Below are positions 8,281 to 16,836 of a stretch of DNA of 23,242 nt, in pieces. The notes under the pieces were generated by a model that had not been told where the DNA came from, did no database searches, and saw only the letters and a list, made by a program, of their open reading frames with translations. This DNA comes from an uncultured Clostridia bacterium. Lineage in GTDB: Bacteria > Bacillota > Clostridia > TANB77 > CAG-508. The first letter of the stretch is position 1. Each line of letters begins with the position of its first letter. The DNA is taken from contig CAKPDZ010000021.1 in assembly GCA_934149155.1 (NCBI GenBank), positions 1-23,242 on the forward strand, in the 5' to 3' direction. A program made the position numbers and the translations under genes.

Positions 8281-9165
8281 TTAATTTTCTTTAATTAAAT
8301 TTAACATTCTCTCTAAATCTTCATTATTATGATATTCAATAATGATTTTTCCTTTTCTTTTTCCTTGATCTAACTTTACTTTTGTACCAAAAAATCCTTG
8401 AAATTTGTCTTCTATATCTTCATATAAGTATTTATATTTAGAATCTAATTTTTTCTCTCTTTTTGTTATTCTGTTTTTGCTTTCAGCCTGTCTTACAGAT
8501 TCCCCTTTTTCAATCATTCTTATCGCAGCATCATATTGACGTTTTGGATCACTTATTCCTGCTAATGCTTTACAATGTCCTTCTGTAAGTTTACCCTGTT
8601 TTACTAATTCTAATACATCTGGTGCTAAATATAATACTCTTACAGTATTTGATACACTACTTCTACTTTTTCCTATTTTTTTAGAAACTTCTTCTTGTGT
8701 CAATCCATATTTATCCATCAAACTTCTTATTCCTAGTGCTTTTTCATATGGATTTAAGTCTTCCCTTTGAATATTTTCTATTAAAGATATTTCTCTATTA
8801 GTTTGTTCATCAGATTCTCTAATTATTGCAGGGATTTCTGCTAAACCTGCTAATTTAGCAGCTCTCCATCTTCTCTCTCCTGCTACAATTGCATAATATC
8901 CATCTTCTTTTGATACAACAATTGGTTGTATTACACCATATTCTTTTATTGATTCTGATAATTCCTCTAAAGCATCTTGATTAAAATTTTTTCTTGGTTG
9001 TTCTCTGTTTGGTTCAACTTCTGTTATTTTTAATGTTTTTAAATTTTTACTATCTTCTAATTCTTCAATTTCATCTGCTGATTCTTCAATTTGTGTATCT
9101 AATGGAGAACCTCCAAACAATACATCTAATCCTTTTCCTAGTCCTGTCATTTTTGCTTTTGCCAT
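8281..9165 (-). CDS. parB: Chromosome partition protein ParB (Spo0J)
   Basis: ParB is a CTP-dependent DNA clamp that loads at parS sites near the origin, spreads, recruits SMC and stimulates ParA. The 294-residue protein opens with the usual KGLDVLFG segment. It carries the nucleotide-binding motif GERRWRA at 96-102, the ENIQRE motif at 130-135 and a helix-turn-helix at about 147-170 (TQEEVSKKIGKSRSSVSNTV). A C-terminal dimerisation domain follows a basic linker. The start has a GGGGGA ribosome site. It lies 33 bases after parA in one operon. There is only one ParB-type gene here; a Noc paralogue, which some Firmicutes encode between rsmG and parA, is absent. Confidence 0.97.
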   Translation of the reverse strand: MAKAKMTGLGKGLDVLFGGSPLDTQIEESADEIEELEDSKNLKTLKITEVEPNREQPRKNFNQDALEELSESIKEYGVIQPIVVSKEDGYYAIVAGERRWRAAKLAGLAEIPAIIRESDEQTNREISLIENIQREDLNPYEKALGIRSLMDKYGLTQEEVSKKIGKSRSSVSNTVRVLYLAPDVLELVKQGKLTEGHCKALAGISDPKRQYDAAIRMIEKGESVRQAESKNRITKREKKLDSKYKYLYEDIEDKFQGFFGTKVKLDQGKRKGKIIIEYHNNEDLERMLNLIKEN

Positions 9166-9198
9166 ATCTTTTTCCCCCTAATCTAATATTTTTTACAT

Positions 9199-9969
9199 TT
9201 ATTTTGGTTGTACATTATTTTTCAAAAATTCTTTTGATAATTTTTCGTACGCTTTTGCCCCTTTTGATCTAGGATCATAAAGTGATATTGGCATACCATA
9301 ACTTGGTGCTTCACTTAGCCTTACATTTCTTGGTATTACTGTCTTGTAGACTTTTCCTTCAAAGTATTTTTTTACTTCTTTTACTACTTGATTAGAAAGG
9401 TTTGTTCTAGCATCATACATAGTTAATAATGCTCCTTCAATTTCTAGGTTTTTATTTAAATGTTTTTTAACTAAATTTACAGTATTTAACAATTGTCCTA
9501 ACCCTTCAAGAGCAAAATACTCACATTGTACAGGAATTAATACCGTATCAGATGCTGTAAATGCATTTAATGTTATTAATCCTAAAGATGGTGGACAATC
9601 AATTAAAATATAATCATATTGATCTTTTATTTCATCAAGTTTTACTTTTAATCTTTGTTCTCTTGACATCATTGATACAAGCTGTACTTCAGCTCCAGCC
9701 AAACTAATGTTTGATGGGCATACACTTAAGTTTTTTATTGCCGTTTTTTCTATTGTTTCTTCAAAAGTTGTATCTCCTACTAATATGTCATATACTGATA
9801 ATTCTAGTTCCTTTGTTACCCCTAATCCACTTGTTGCATTTCCTTGTGGATCTGTGTCTATTAATAATACTTTTTTGCCTTTTTTAGCCAATAAAGTGCT
9901 TAAATTTACTGTCGTTGTTGTCTTTCCTACTCCACCTTTTTGGTTTGCTACTGATATTACTTTTCCCAT
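9199..9969 (-). CDS. parA: Chromosome partition ATPase ParA (Soj)
   Basis: ParA is a MinD/ParA-family ATPase that binds DNA non-specifically as an ATP dimer, works with ParB in origin segregation and, in Bacillus, modulates DnaA. The 256-residue protein shows the deviant Walker A KGGVGKTT at 11-18, the DTDPQGN switch after it, and a Walker B-like ILIDCPPSLG near 120-130. The length is normal for chromosomal Soj. A consensus promoter lies upstream, and parB follows after 33 bases. The ribosome site is AAAGGA, about ten bases before ATG. Confidence 0.97.
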   Translation of the reverse strand: MGKVISVANQKGGVGKTTTTVNLSTLLAKKGKKVLLIDTDPQGNATSGLGVTKELELSVYDILVGDTTFEETIEKTAIKNLSVCPSNISLAGAEVQLVSMMSREQRLKVKLDEIKDQYDYILIDCPPSLGLITLNAFTASDTVLIPVQCEYFALEGLGQLLNTVNLVKKHLNKNLEIEGALLTMYDARTNLSNQVVKEVKKYFEGKVYKTVIPRNVRLSEAPSYGMPISLYDPRSKGAKAYEKLSKEFLKNNVQPK

Positions 9970-10020
9970 TTTACGTCATTCCTTTCTTCTAGACATAAAT
10001 CTTTTTCTTTTGACATTAAT

Positions 10021-10049
10021 ATAATATAAAATATTTATTAATAAGTCAA
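10021..10049 (-). promoter_or_regulatory. parAB promoter
   Basis: On the minus strand TTGACT (10049-10044) is followed after exactly 17 bases by TATTAT (10026-10021). Transcription would start near 10014, about 45 bases before the parA ATG. So parAB is transcribed separately from the rsmG operon, which ends in its own terminator. Confidence 0.75.
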
Positions 10050-10091
10050 TGCTTTTTTTATTTTTTTATGAATTTTTACCTAAAGATTTTC

Positions 10092-10265
10092 AAATATAAG
10101 CTTTGCATGAAATGATGAATGTGCATGAAGAAATTTTAGAAATACTATGTAATTTTATGGAAAGAGTTCACGAGAGTGGAAGGGTGCCATAAAATGAATT
10201 AGAATTTCTTAAATTTCGTAATAAGCCGAGGAATGTAATAAAAAGCTTATATTTTAAATTTTTCT
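10092..10265 (+). ncRNA. Candidate structured non-coding RNA, closing stem-bubble-terminal stem type
   Basis: The 356-base gap between rsmG and parA holds a nested fold. Arms 10092-10103 and 10243-10254 pair perfectly over 12 bp. Then comes a large asymmetric open region of 24 and 32 bases. Arms 10128-10138 and 10200-10210 pair over 11 bp, arms 10152-10160 and 10187-10195 over 9 bp, and TTCAC/GTGGA closes a GAGA tetraloop at 10172-10175. Two pairs are G-U only when read as plus-strand RNA, and A-C on the other strand, so the RNA would run opposite to its neighbours. A T-rich run follows the outer stem. The layout recalls 6S RNA (closing stem, central bubble, terminal stem), but I cannot confirm a family. 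The 5' side of the bubble contains a direct repeat, TGCATGAA, at 10104 and 10122. Confidence 0.55.
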
Positions 10266-10289
10266 TATACAAAATTAATAATAAAAGTC

Positions 10290-10317
10290 AAAAAAACACC
10301 CCACATTCTCTGTGGAG
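10290..10317 (-). terminator. Terminator after rsmG
   Basis: On the minus strand CTCCACA, loop GAGAA and TGTGGGG form a 7-bp hairpin (arms 10317-10311 and 10305-10299; one G-U pair only on this strand). A TGT and a seven-base T-run (10296-10290) follow. It ends the jag-mnmEG-rsmG transcript and separates it from parAB. Confidence 0.85.
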
Positions 10318-10325
10318 CATTCTTT

Positions 10326-11048
10326 CTATTTTATAGGTTCTTTAGCTGGTGTACCAGGCTTTCTTGGATATTTACCTGGAGTTTCCTTAATCTTGTCTAT
10401 AATAATAATAGTTCTACCAATATCACTTTGTGGTAAATTAAATTCTTCTATATTATTTATATTACCACCTAAAGTTTTTATTGCTTTTTTTGCATCTTCT
10501 ATTTCTTGTGAAGCATTTCCTGCTTTCATGCTTATAGCTTTACCATTAATTTTTACCAATGGTAACAAATATTCTGATAATGTTGCTAAATTTGCAACAG
10601 CTCTTGATGTAGCAACATCAAATTTTTCTCTATATTTTTTATTTCGTCCAAATTCTTCTGCTCTTGCATGTACAAGCTCCACATTTTTCAAATCTAACTC
10701 ATTTATAACCTCTTGTAAAAAAATTAATCTTTTATTTAAAGAATCTACAAGTGTTATTTTTAATGTTGGATTCATTATACTCAATGGTATTCCAGGGAAT
10801 CCTGCACCTGTTCCAACATCAACTATAGTTAAACCATCTTTTATATCTTTTAAAATTGTAATAGAATCAATAAAATGTTTTAAAATAATTTCATTAGGTT
10901 CAATTATAGCTGTTAAATTTATTTTTTCATTCCATTCTATTAGTAAATTCATATATTTATAAAATTTATCCATTTGCTCCACAGAAAAACGAACACCCAT
11001 TGTGCCAGCCTTTTCAAGGAGTCCCTCGTTAAATGTACTATGCTCCAT
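10326..11048 (-). CDS. rsmG: 16S rRNA (guanine-N7)-methyltransferase RsmG
   Basis: RsmG uses S-adenosylmethionine to methylate N7 of a guanine in the 530 loop of 16S rRNA (G527 in E. coli numbering). The 240-residue protein has the Rossmann SAM motif VDVGTGAGFPGIPL at about 76-89. It also has the family segments LIEWNEKINLTAI and HFIDSI before it, and FDVATSRAVANL after it. The length is usual for Firmicutes. It begins 12 bases after mnmG with a TAGGAG ribosome site and is the last gene before a terminator. Confidence 0.97.
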   Translation of the reverse strand: MEHSTFNEGLLEKAGTMGVRFSVEQMDKFYKYMNLLIEWNEKINLTAIIEPNEIILKHFIDSITILKDIKDGLTIVDVGTGAGFPGIPLSIMNPTLKITLVDSLNKRLIFLQEVINELDLKNVELVHARAEEFGRNKKYREKFDVATSRAVANLATLSEYLLPLVKINGKAISMKAGNASQEIEDAKKAIKTLGGNINNIEEFNLPQSDIGRTIIIIDKIKETPGKYPRKPGTPAKEPIK

Positions 11049-11060
11049 ATTTTTATTCTC

Positions 11061-12929
11061 CTATCTCTTTGTTTGTAAATATACAAGTAAAACTGATATA
11101 TCTGCTGGAGAAACTCCAGAAATTCTTGATGCTTGTCCTATTGAATGTGGTTTGTGCTTATTTAGTTTTTGTCTAGCTTCTAAGCTTATTCCTTTTATTT
11201 CTTCATAATTTATATCTTCTGGTAGTAATTTTTTCTCCATTTTCTTGAATTTTTCAACTTGTGCTTCTTGCATCTTAATATATCCGTCATATTTTACTTG
11301 AATTTCTACTTCTTCCCTTACTTGTTCTCTCAATTTTGGTCTATTTTCATCAATTGCTTCAAGTGAAGCGTATGTTATTTCTGCTCTTTTTAGCAATTCT
11401 GAAAGTTTTGAACCTGTTGTAAGCTCTGATGTTCCATGTTTTTTTAGAAATTCATTAACCTTTTCGGTTGGTTTAACTACTGTTTCTTGTAATCTTTTCT
11501 TTTCTGTTTCAATTTCTTGCTTTTTCTCTATAAATTTATTATATCTTTCATTAGAAATTAATCCAATTTCATGTCCTTTTTCTGTTAAACGTAAATCTGC
11601 ATTGTCTTGGCGTAAAAGTAGCCTATATTCTGCTCTAGAAGTCATCATTCTATATGGTTCATTTGTTCCTTTTGTAACAATATCATCAATTAAAACTCCT
11701 ATATATGCTTCTGTTCTATCTAAAATTAGTGGTTCTTTGCCTTTTATTTTTTGTGAAGCATTTATTCCTGCAATTAATCCTTGACAAGCAGCTTCTTCAT
11801 ATCCTGATGTTCCATTTGTTTGTCCTGCAAAAAATAATCCGTCTATTTTTTTATATTCTAATGATAATTTTAAATCTGCTGGATCAATACAATCATATTC
11901 TATTGCATATGCTGGACGTGTAAATTCACAATGTTCTAATCCTGGAATAGTCCTGTACATAGCTATTTGCACATCTTCTGGCAATGATGAACTCATCCCT
12001 TGAATATACATTTCATCTGTATCTATTCCGATTGGTTCCACGAAAACTTGATGTCTTTCTTTATCTGCAAATCTTACTACTTTATCTTCTATTGATGGGC
12101 AATATCTTGGTCCTGTTCCTGATATTTCTCCACCATATAATGGTGATCTATGTAAGTTTTCTCTTATAATTCGATGTGTTTCTGCATTTGTATATGTTAA
12201 ATAACAATCTACTTGTTCAAAATCTTTCATTTTATCTTCAAATGAGAATGGTATTATTCCTTCATCCCCTTTTTGAACTTCCATTTTTGAAAAATCTATA
12301 CTTTTTCTATTAATTCTTGCTGGTGTTCCTGTTTTAAATCTTATTAAATTTACACCTAATTTCTTTAAACATTCAGATAGCTTATTTGCTGGAAATACGC
12401 CATCTGGACCACTTTCCTTTGAAAAATCTCCTATGAAAATTTTTCCTTTTAAATATGTTCCAGTTGCAACAATTATTGATTTTACATCATATATTGCTCC
12501 TACATCTGTTTCTATAGACTTTACTTTGTTATTTTTCAGTGTTATGTTAACTATTTCTGCTTGTTTTAAATCCAAATTTTCTTGTTTTTCTAATGTATGT
12601 TTCATTTCCATTTGATATCTTTTTCTATCTGCTTGTGCCCTCAAAGAGTGTACTGCTGGGCCTTTTGAGGTATTTAACATTTTTATTTGTATCATTGTTT
12701 TATCTATATTTTTACCCATTTCTCCACCAAGAGCATCAATTTCTCTTACTAAATGACCTTTGGAACTTCCACCTATGTGTGGATTACATGGCATATTTGC
12801 TACAGCCTCTAAGCTTAAAGAAAAGATTGCTGTTTTCATTCCAAGCTTTGCTGCAGCTAATGCTGCTTCACATCCTGCATGTCCTGCACCAATAACTACT
12901 ATATCATATTCACCTGCATGATAACTCAT
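11061..12929 (-). CDS. mnmG: tRNA uridine-5-carboxymethylaminomethyl modification enzyme MnmG (GidA)
   Basis: MnmG is the FAD-binding partner of MnmE. Together they add the (carboxymethyl)aminomethyl group to U34 of several tRNAs. The 622-residue protein starts with the dinucleotide-binding motif GAGHAGCE at 14-21. It has the family signatures NPHIGGSSKGHLVREIDALGG and GTGPRYCPSIEDK, and a C-terminal helical domain that contacts MnmE. The length fits the family (about 620-630). The start follows GGAGG by a normal distance. It is separated from mnmE by 156 bases with no gene but is most likely co-transcribed. Confidence 0.98.
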   Translation of the reverse strand: MSYHAGEYDIVVIGAGHAGCEAALAAAKLGMKTAIFSLSLEAVANMPCNPHIGGSSKGHLVREIDALGGEMGKNIDKTMIQIKMLNTSKGPAVHSLRAQADRKRYQMEMKHTLEKQENLDLKQAEIVNITLKNNKVKSIETDVGAIYDVKSIIVATGTYLKGKIFIGDFSKESGPDGVFPANKLSECLKKLGVNLIRFKTGTPARINRKSIDFSKMEVQKGDEGIIPFSFEDKMKDFEQVDCYLTYTNAETHRIIRENLHRSPLYGGEISGTGPRYCPSIEDKVVRFADKERHQVFVEPIGIDTDEMYIQGMSSSLPEDVQIAMYRTIPGLEHCEFTRPAYAIEYDCIDPADLKLSLEYKKIDGLFFAGQTNGTSGYEEAACQGLIAGINASQKIKGKEPLILDRTEAYIGVLIDDIVTKGTNEPYRMMTSRAEYRLLLRQDNADLRLTEKGHEIGLISNERYNKFIEKKQEIETEKKRLQETVVKPTEKVNEFLKKHGTSELTTGSKLSELLKRAEITYASLEAIDENRPKLREQVREEVEIQVKYDGYIKMQEAQVEKFKKMEKKLLPEDINYEEIKGISLEARQKLNKHKPHSIGQASRISGVSPADISVLLVYLQTKR

Positions 12930-13056
12930 TTTATTTTTTCCTCCATTTTTTTATTTTACATTATATTCTAGATTGGCTCTAATTCTTTTTATTTTCCTTT
13001 TATTTTGATTTTAGTCTTTTTTATGACAAGTTATATGTTTTTTGTTTTAAATCTTT

Positions 13057-13077
13057 TTATTTTTGATTTTCACGCGT
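13057..13077 (-). repeat. Copy 1 of an ACGCGYGAAAATCAAAAATA motif
   Basis: Read on the minus strand this 21-base stretch in the mnmE-mnmG gap matches 20 of 21 bases with 20809-20829 on the plus strand. Only the Y position differs. The rest of the 156-base gap is AT-rich, without a recognisable gene or clear terminator. Confidence 0.5.
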
Positions 13078-13085
13078 TGTTTTTT

Positions 13086-14456
13086 CTACTTTCCTAAACA
13101 AAATTTTGAAAAAATTTCATTTATTATATCTTCAGTTACAACTTCACCTGTAATCTCTCCTAAATCTTCTAAAACATTTTTTATATAAATTGTTATAATG
13201 TCGATTGGTAAATTCATTTCTAATGCTTCTTTTGATTTTTTTACATTATCCAAAGATTTAGAAATTATATTTTTGTGACGAATATTTGTAATCAATATAT
13301 CATTATCTAAATTAATTTCATTTAAATTAAACATATTTGAAATTTTTTCATATAATAAATCTATTCCAGTCTTATTTAAAGCTGATATTTTTATAATATT
13401 ATCAGTTATTTTTGTAAATCTACTGTCATTTTCATTAATTTTTGCATTTAAATCTGATTTATTTAACAAAATAATAGATTTTTTATTTTTTATTAGTTCA
13501 AGTATTTCTAAGTCTTCATCTGTTAAATCCCTAGAGCTATCAAAGATTGCTATAATTAAATCTGCATCATTTGCTTGCTTTATTGATTTTTCTACACCTA
13601 TTTTTTCTACTTCATCAGAAGCCTCTCTTATTCCTGCTGTATCTACTAAATTTAGCGGAATTCCGTTAATTGTAACAAATTCTTCTATTGTATCTCTTGT
13701 AGTCCCTGCAATATCTGTTACAATAGCTCTATCTTCTTTTAAAATAGCATTTAACAATGAAGACTTACCTGCATTTGGCTTTCCTATTATTGCTGTTTTT
13801 ATTCCATCTTTTATTATTTTTCCATTATCAAATGATTTCTCTAGTTTTTGTAGTCTATTCCTTACGCTTTCAAGCATTTGCCTTATTTCTTGTTCTTGGA
13901 CTTCAGGTGTGTCATATTCTGGATAATCTATTGTTACTTCAATATTTACTAATACATCTAATATTTCTTGTTTTATACCTTTAATTTCGCTTGATAAGTA
14001 CCCTTCTAGCTGTTTTATACCACTTTTTGCCTCTTTTTCTGATTTTGCATTTATTACATCTATAACTGATTCTGCTTGTGCTAAATCTATTCTTCCATTT
14101 AAAAATGCTCTTTTTGTGAACTCGCCTGGTTCCGCTAGTTCTGCACCATTTTTCAAGCACATTTCTAATATTTTTTTTACAATAATGTTCCCTCCATGTG
14201 AGTTAATTTCACACATATTTTCTGTTGTGTAGCTTCTAGGTGCTTTAAAATAAGACACTAAAACCTCATCAATTATCTCATTATTTTCTATAATATGTCC
14301 ATATTTTATTGTATATCCTTTTATATCCTCAATTTTTTGATCTGTTTTGGGTTTGAATATTTTTCTTAATATTTCAAATGTTTTTTCACCACTCATTCTA
14401 ATTATACCTATTCCGCCAATCCCTGGCGCAGTAGATATAGAAGCTATTGTACTCAT
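13086..14456 (-). CDS. mnmE: tRNA modification GTPase MnmE (TrmE)
   Basis: MnmE is a potassium-dependent GTPase that works with MnmG on tRNA wobble uridines. The 456-residue protein has an N-terminal tetrahydrofolate-binding domain (ISTAPGIGGIGIIRMSG at its start), a helical middle, and an inserted G domain. Its G1 is GKPNAGKS at 225-232, G3 is DTAG at 272-275 and G4 is NKSD. The C-terminal FCLGK carries the catalytic Cys. The length and motif set are complete. The ribosome site GAGGAGG lies about seven bases before ATG. Confidence 0.98.
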   Translation of the reverse strand: MSTIASISTAPGIGGIGIIRMSGEKTFEILRKIFKPKTDQKIEDIKGYTIKYGHIIENNEIIDEVLVSYFKAPRSYTTENMCEINSHGGNIIVKKILEMCLKNGAELAEPGEFTKRAFLNGRIDLAQAESVIDVINAKSEKEAKSGIKQLEGYLSSEIKGIKQEILDVLVNIEVTIDYPEYDTPEVQEQEIRQMLESVRNRLQKLEKSFDNGKIIKDGIKTAIIGKPNAGKSSLLNAILKEDRAIVTDIAGTTRDTIEEFVTINGIPLNLVDTAGIREASDEVEKIGVEKSIKQANDADLIIAIFDSSRDLTDEDLEILELIKNKKSIILLNKSDLNAKINENDSRFTKITDNIIKISALNKTGIDLLYEKISNMFNLNEINLDNDILITNIRHKNIISKSLDNVKKSKEALEMNLPIDIITIYIKNVLEDLGEITGEVVTEDIINEIFSKFCLGK

Positions 14457-14482
14457 CTTTTTTTACCTCCTCATATACAAAA

Positions 14483-14548
14483 GAAGTCAAAGTTAATTTA
14501 ACCAAATGCATTCATCTTCTGCATGATTAAAATCTGAACTTTGACTTC
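14483..14548. repeat. Long composite hairpin between jag and mnmE
   Basis: Arms 14483-14494 and 14537-14548 (core GAAGTCAAAGTT) are perfect 12-base inverted repeats around 42 bases. The interior holds a second pairing, ATGCA/TGCAT, and a further weak one. A T-run (14551-14555) follows on the plus strand and TTTT on the minus strand. It could terminate jag transcripts in part, be an mRNA processing site, or be a small palindromic repeat. Confidence 0.55.
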
Positions 14549-14557
14549 CGATTTTTA

Positions 14558-15229
14558 TTATTTTTTTGAAATTACAATCCTTCTTTTTGGCTCTTGTCCT
14601 ATACTTCTTGTTTCTACATTAGGATTATCTTGTAGAAAACTGTGAATAATTTTTCTTTCATATGCTTTCATTGGCTCTAAAGTTATCATTTTTCCTGTTT
14701 TTTCAACAATTTTCGCTTTTTTTCCAGCCAATTCTTGTAATGTTTTTACCCTTTTTTCTTTATATCCTTCAATATCTAATCTTACAATTACTCTATTTTC
14801 TGATTTTTGATTAGCCATAACTTTTAATATACTTTCTAATGCGTATAACGCTTCTCCCCTATATCCTATAAGGTTTCCTACATTATCACCATTAATAGTT
14901 ATATATAAGCATTTTTCTTTAATTTCAATTTCGTATTTTGTTCCATTATTAAGTTTTTCAACAAATTCTGCTAAGAACTTATCTAGTTTTGTTTTTGCAT
15001 TTTCTAGCTCTTGTTCTGTTGTTTCAATCTCAAATTCTTCAGGTTTTTTAGCTTCTTTTTCTTTTAATTCTACTTTTACTACTTTAGGAGCTAATATATC
15101 AAAAAAACTTTTTTTGTTTTCCTCTATCACTTTGATATCAACCAATTCTTTTGGCAAACCAATCTCTTTTAGTCCTTTTTCTATTGCTTCGGCTGTAGTT
15201 TTTCCTTCTGAAATTATACATTTTGCCAT
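14558..15229 (-). CDS. jag: RNA-binding protein Jag/KhpB
   Basis: Jag/KhpB is a Jag_N-KH-R3H RNA-binding protein that partners KhpA in Firmicutes. It is linked to cell-wall growth and small-RNA action. The 223-residue protein has an N-terminal Jag_N domain (1-53) and an acidic linker. A KH domain carries the GxxG loop as IGYRGE at 121-126 (often GKRG in relatives). A C-terminal R3H domain has Arg192 and His196 in ERKIIH. Its ATG lies one base after the yidC stop, and its GGAGGA ribosome site is inside the last yidC codons, so the two are translationally linked. Confidence 0.95.
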   Translation of the reverse strand: MAKCIISEGKTTAEAIEKGLKEIGLPKELVDIKVIEENKKSFFDILAPKVVKVELKEKEAKKPEEFEIETTEQELENAKTKLDKFLAEFVEKLNNGTKYEIEIKEKCLYITINGDNVGNLIGYRGEALYALESILKVMANQKSENRVIVRLDIEGYKEKRVKTLQELAGKKAKIVEKTGKMITLEPMKAYERKIIHSFLQDNPNVETRSIGQEPKRRIVISKK

Positions 15230-15230
15230 A

Positions 15231-16178
15231 TTAATTTTCCTCCTCGTCTTTTAAAAGCTTGTTTAAAATTAATTTTTCTGCAATCATTAATAAACTATTC
15301 ATTAACCAATATAATGCTAGTCCTAAAGGTGCTATAAGTGCTACGGCTAGGTACATTACAGGGAACATCATGTTCATGTTTTTGTTCATTTGTTCCATTG
15401 GATCAAATTCATCTTCCGGCTTTGCTAATGATTTTTCATCTTTATTTTCTTCTGGTTTTTCTTTTTTATCTTTTTTATTTGTATTGTTTACAACTCTTAA
15501 TGAAATTATAGATACAAGTACATACAAAATTGGTATTATATACGCTTTCCAATCTGAGCTTCTTGTTGGTACTTGAGCTAAATTAAGTCCTAAGAAATCC
15601 ATATTTATATATAAAGAATCTAATTCTTCATCATTTATTTCTGCTAAATCTGTTTTTTCTTGTTGTTCACTACTTTCTTCTGCATTTTCTTCGACATTCT
15701 TATTCTTTAATTCTCTAATATTCCCTAATTCTCTTATTATTTCTATTTCTGGATAAGCACTATTTGTACTTAAATCATTTTCTTTTATTATTTTAGTATA
15801 TTTATCTGTTACACTACTATCAACTTTTTTCATATATGTAAGTGGTGAACGTACTAAATAAAATACTGCAAATAATAAAATAATTTGTACTATTGCACTT
15901 AAACATCCACTAAATGGACTCATATTCTCAGATTTGTATAGCTCTTGTGTCGCTTTATTTAACATTTCTGGATTATTTTTATATTTGAATTGTATTTCTT
16001 TCATTTTTCCTTGTATTTTCTGAGACTTTTTCATAGTCTTCTGCTGTTTTATCGACATCGGAATCATTAATACTTTAACTAATATAGAAAAAATAATGAT
16101 TGCTAGTCCATAATTTTTAACAATTTCATAAATAAAATTTAATACATATCCAAATAAATTGGCAAAAAATGCTAACAT
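15231..16178 (-). CDS. yidC: Membrane protein insertase YidC/SpoIIIJ/OxaA
   Basis: YidC inserts and folds membrane proteins, alone or with Sec. The 315-residue protein has no lipoprotein signal. It begins directly with the family's first helices (about 1-45), then a basic cytoplasmic loop (KQQKTMKKSQKIQGKMKEIQ), and later helices around 85-110, 210-230 and 270-300. The hydrophilic-groove Arg of Bacillus YidC seems to be Lys here (SILVKVLMIPM). Two charged insertions stand out: an acidic one at about 155-190 and a Lys/Glu-rich one at about 230-260. The ribosome site is AAAGGGG, and it follows yidD by 14 bases. Confidence 0.96.
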   Translation of the reverse strand: MLAFFANLFGYVLNFIYEIVKNYGLAIIIFSILVKVLMIPMSIKQQKTMKKSQKIQGKMKEIQFKYKNNPEMLNKATQELYKSENMSPFSGCLSAIVQIILLFAVFYLVRSPLTYMKKVDSSVTDKYTKIIKENDLSTNSAYPEIEIIRELGNIRELKNKNVEENAEESSEQQEKTDLAEINDEELDSLYINMDFLGLNLAQVPTRSSDWKAYIIPILYVLVSIISLRVVNNTNKKDKKEKPEENKDEKSLAKPEDEFDPMEQMNKNMNMMFPVMYLAVALIAPLGLALYWLMNSLLMIAEKLILNKLLKDEEEN

Positions 16179-16192
16179 ACTACTGCCCCTTT

Positions 16193-16411
16193 CTATTTTA
16201 ATGGGTCATATCCTCCTTTTGAGAAAGGATTACACTTTAATATCCTTATTGCTCCAAGACTACAGCCTTTTAATACTCCATATTTTTCTATGGCTTGTTT
16301 GGTGTATTCAGAACATGTAGGATAGTATTTGCACTTTATATTTTTACTATCTAAAAATTTTGATATATTTTTTTGATACCACTCAATTAAATATATACAT
16401 ATTTTTTTCAT
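16193..16411 (-). CDS. yidD: Membrane protein insertion efficiency factor YidD
   Basis: YidD is a small membrane-associated protein that helps YidC-dependent insertion. The 72-residue product has the hallmark CKYYPTCSEY (Cys27, Cys33), followed by KYGVLKGCSLGAIRILKCNP and the FSKGGYDP end. Its ATG overlaps the rnpA stop in an ATGA, showing translational coupling. The order rnpA-yidD-yidC is the usual one. Confidence 0.97.
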   Translation of the reverse strand: MKKICIYLIEWYQKNISKFLDSKNIKCKYYPTCSEYTKQAIEKYGVLKGCSLGAIRILKCNPFSKGGYDPLK

Positions 16412-16764
16412 ATTTCTTCTTCTTTTTTTAAAATTTCTGCTTTTAAAAATATTTTTTTCATGTCTTCTGATACTTCTGAAAATTTCATATTTGTAATTGG
16501 GTATTTTTTGTTCATTAATATAACTATACTATTACCTTCTAACAAGTTGTTCTCTAAATTTGAGTAGCTTTCTCTTATTAATCTTTTTGCTCTATTTCTT
16601 TGGAAAGCTTTTCCATTTTTTGTTCCTATTGCAATTCCTAAAAAATTCCTTTTTTTATTGTTTTTTAAAATAAATATTTCTATTTCTTTTTCTCTATAAA
16701 ATTTTCCTTTAGTTAAGACATTTTTAAATTCATAATTTTTTTTTAGCATCTCTGTTTTTTTCAT
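16408..16764 (-). CDS. rnpA: Ribonuclease P protein component
   Basis: RnpA is the protein subunit that assists RNase P RNA in removing the 5' leader of tRNA precursors. The 118-residue basic protein has the RNR signature RNRAKRLIRES at about 56-66 and the N-terminal region MLKKNYEFKNVLTKGK. The length is normal. A GGAG site precedes the ATG. It lies 72 bases after rpmH, with a weak hairpin between. Confidence 0.96.
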   Translation of the reverse strand: MKKTEMLKKNYEFKNVLTKGKFYREKEIEIFILKNNKKRNFLGIAIGTKNGKAFQRNRAKRLIRESYSNLENNLLEGNSIVILMNKKYPITNMKFSEVSEDMKKIFLKAEILKKEEEI

Positions 16765-16806
16765 ATTCTACTCCATAATAAAGAGCATTTCTATTATATA
16801 GAAAAT

Positions 16807-16830
16807 AACTAAAGGCCTAAACCTTTAGTT
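16807..16830 (-). terminator. Weak terminator/attenuator between rpmH and rnpA
   Basis: ACTAAAGG (16808-16815) and CCTTTAGT (16822-16829) pair perfectly, extended by one A-T pair, around a 6-base loop. On the minus strand the hairpin is followed by TATTTTC, a poor U-tract. Partial termination would give more L34 than RnpA message. Confidence 0.55.
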
Positions 16831-16836
16831 TGCTAA

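Noticed and set aside
10092..10265. Riboswitch leader of parA or signal recognition particle RNA
   Set aside because: The G-U pairs favour the strand opposite to parA, and the parA promoter lies downstream of the structure, so it cannot be the parA leader. The SRP tetraloop and symmetric-loop signature is not present.
10312..10962. 216-residue open frame opposite rsmG
   Set aside because: RsmG on the minus strand has all family motifs; the antisense frame begins in the rsmG terminator and shows only hydrophobic shadow sequence.
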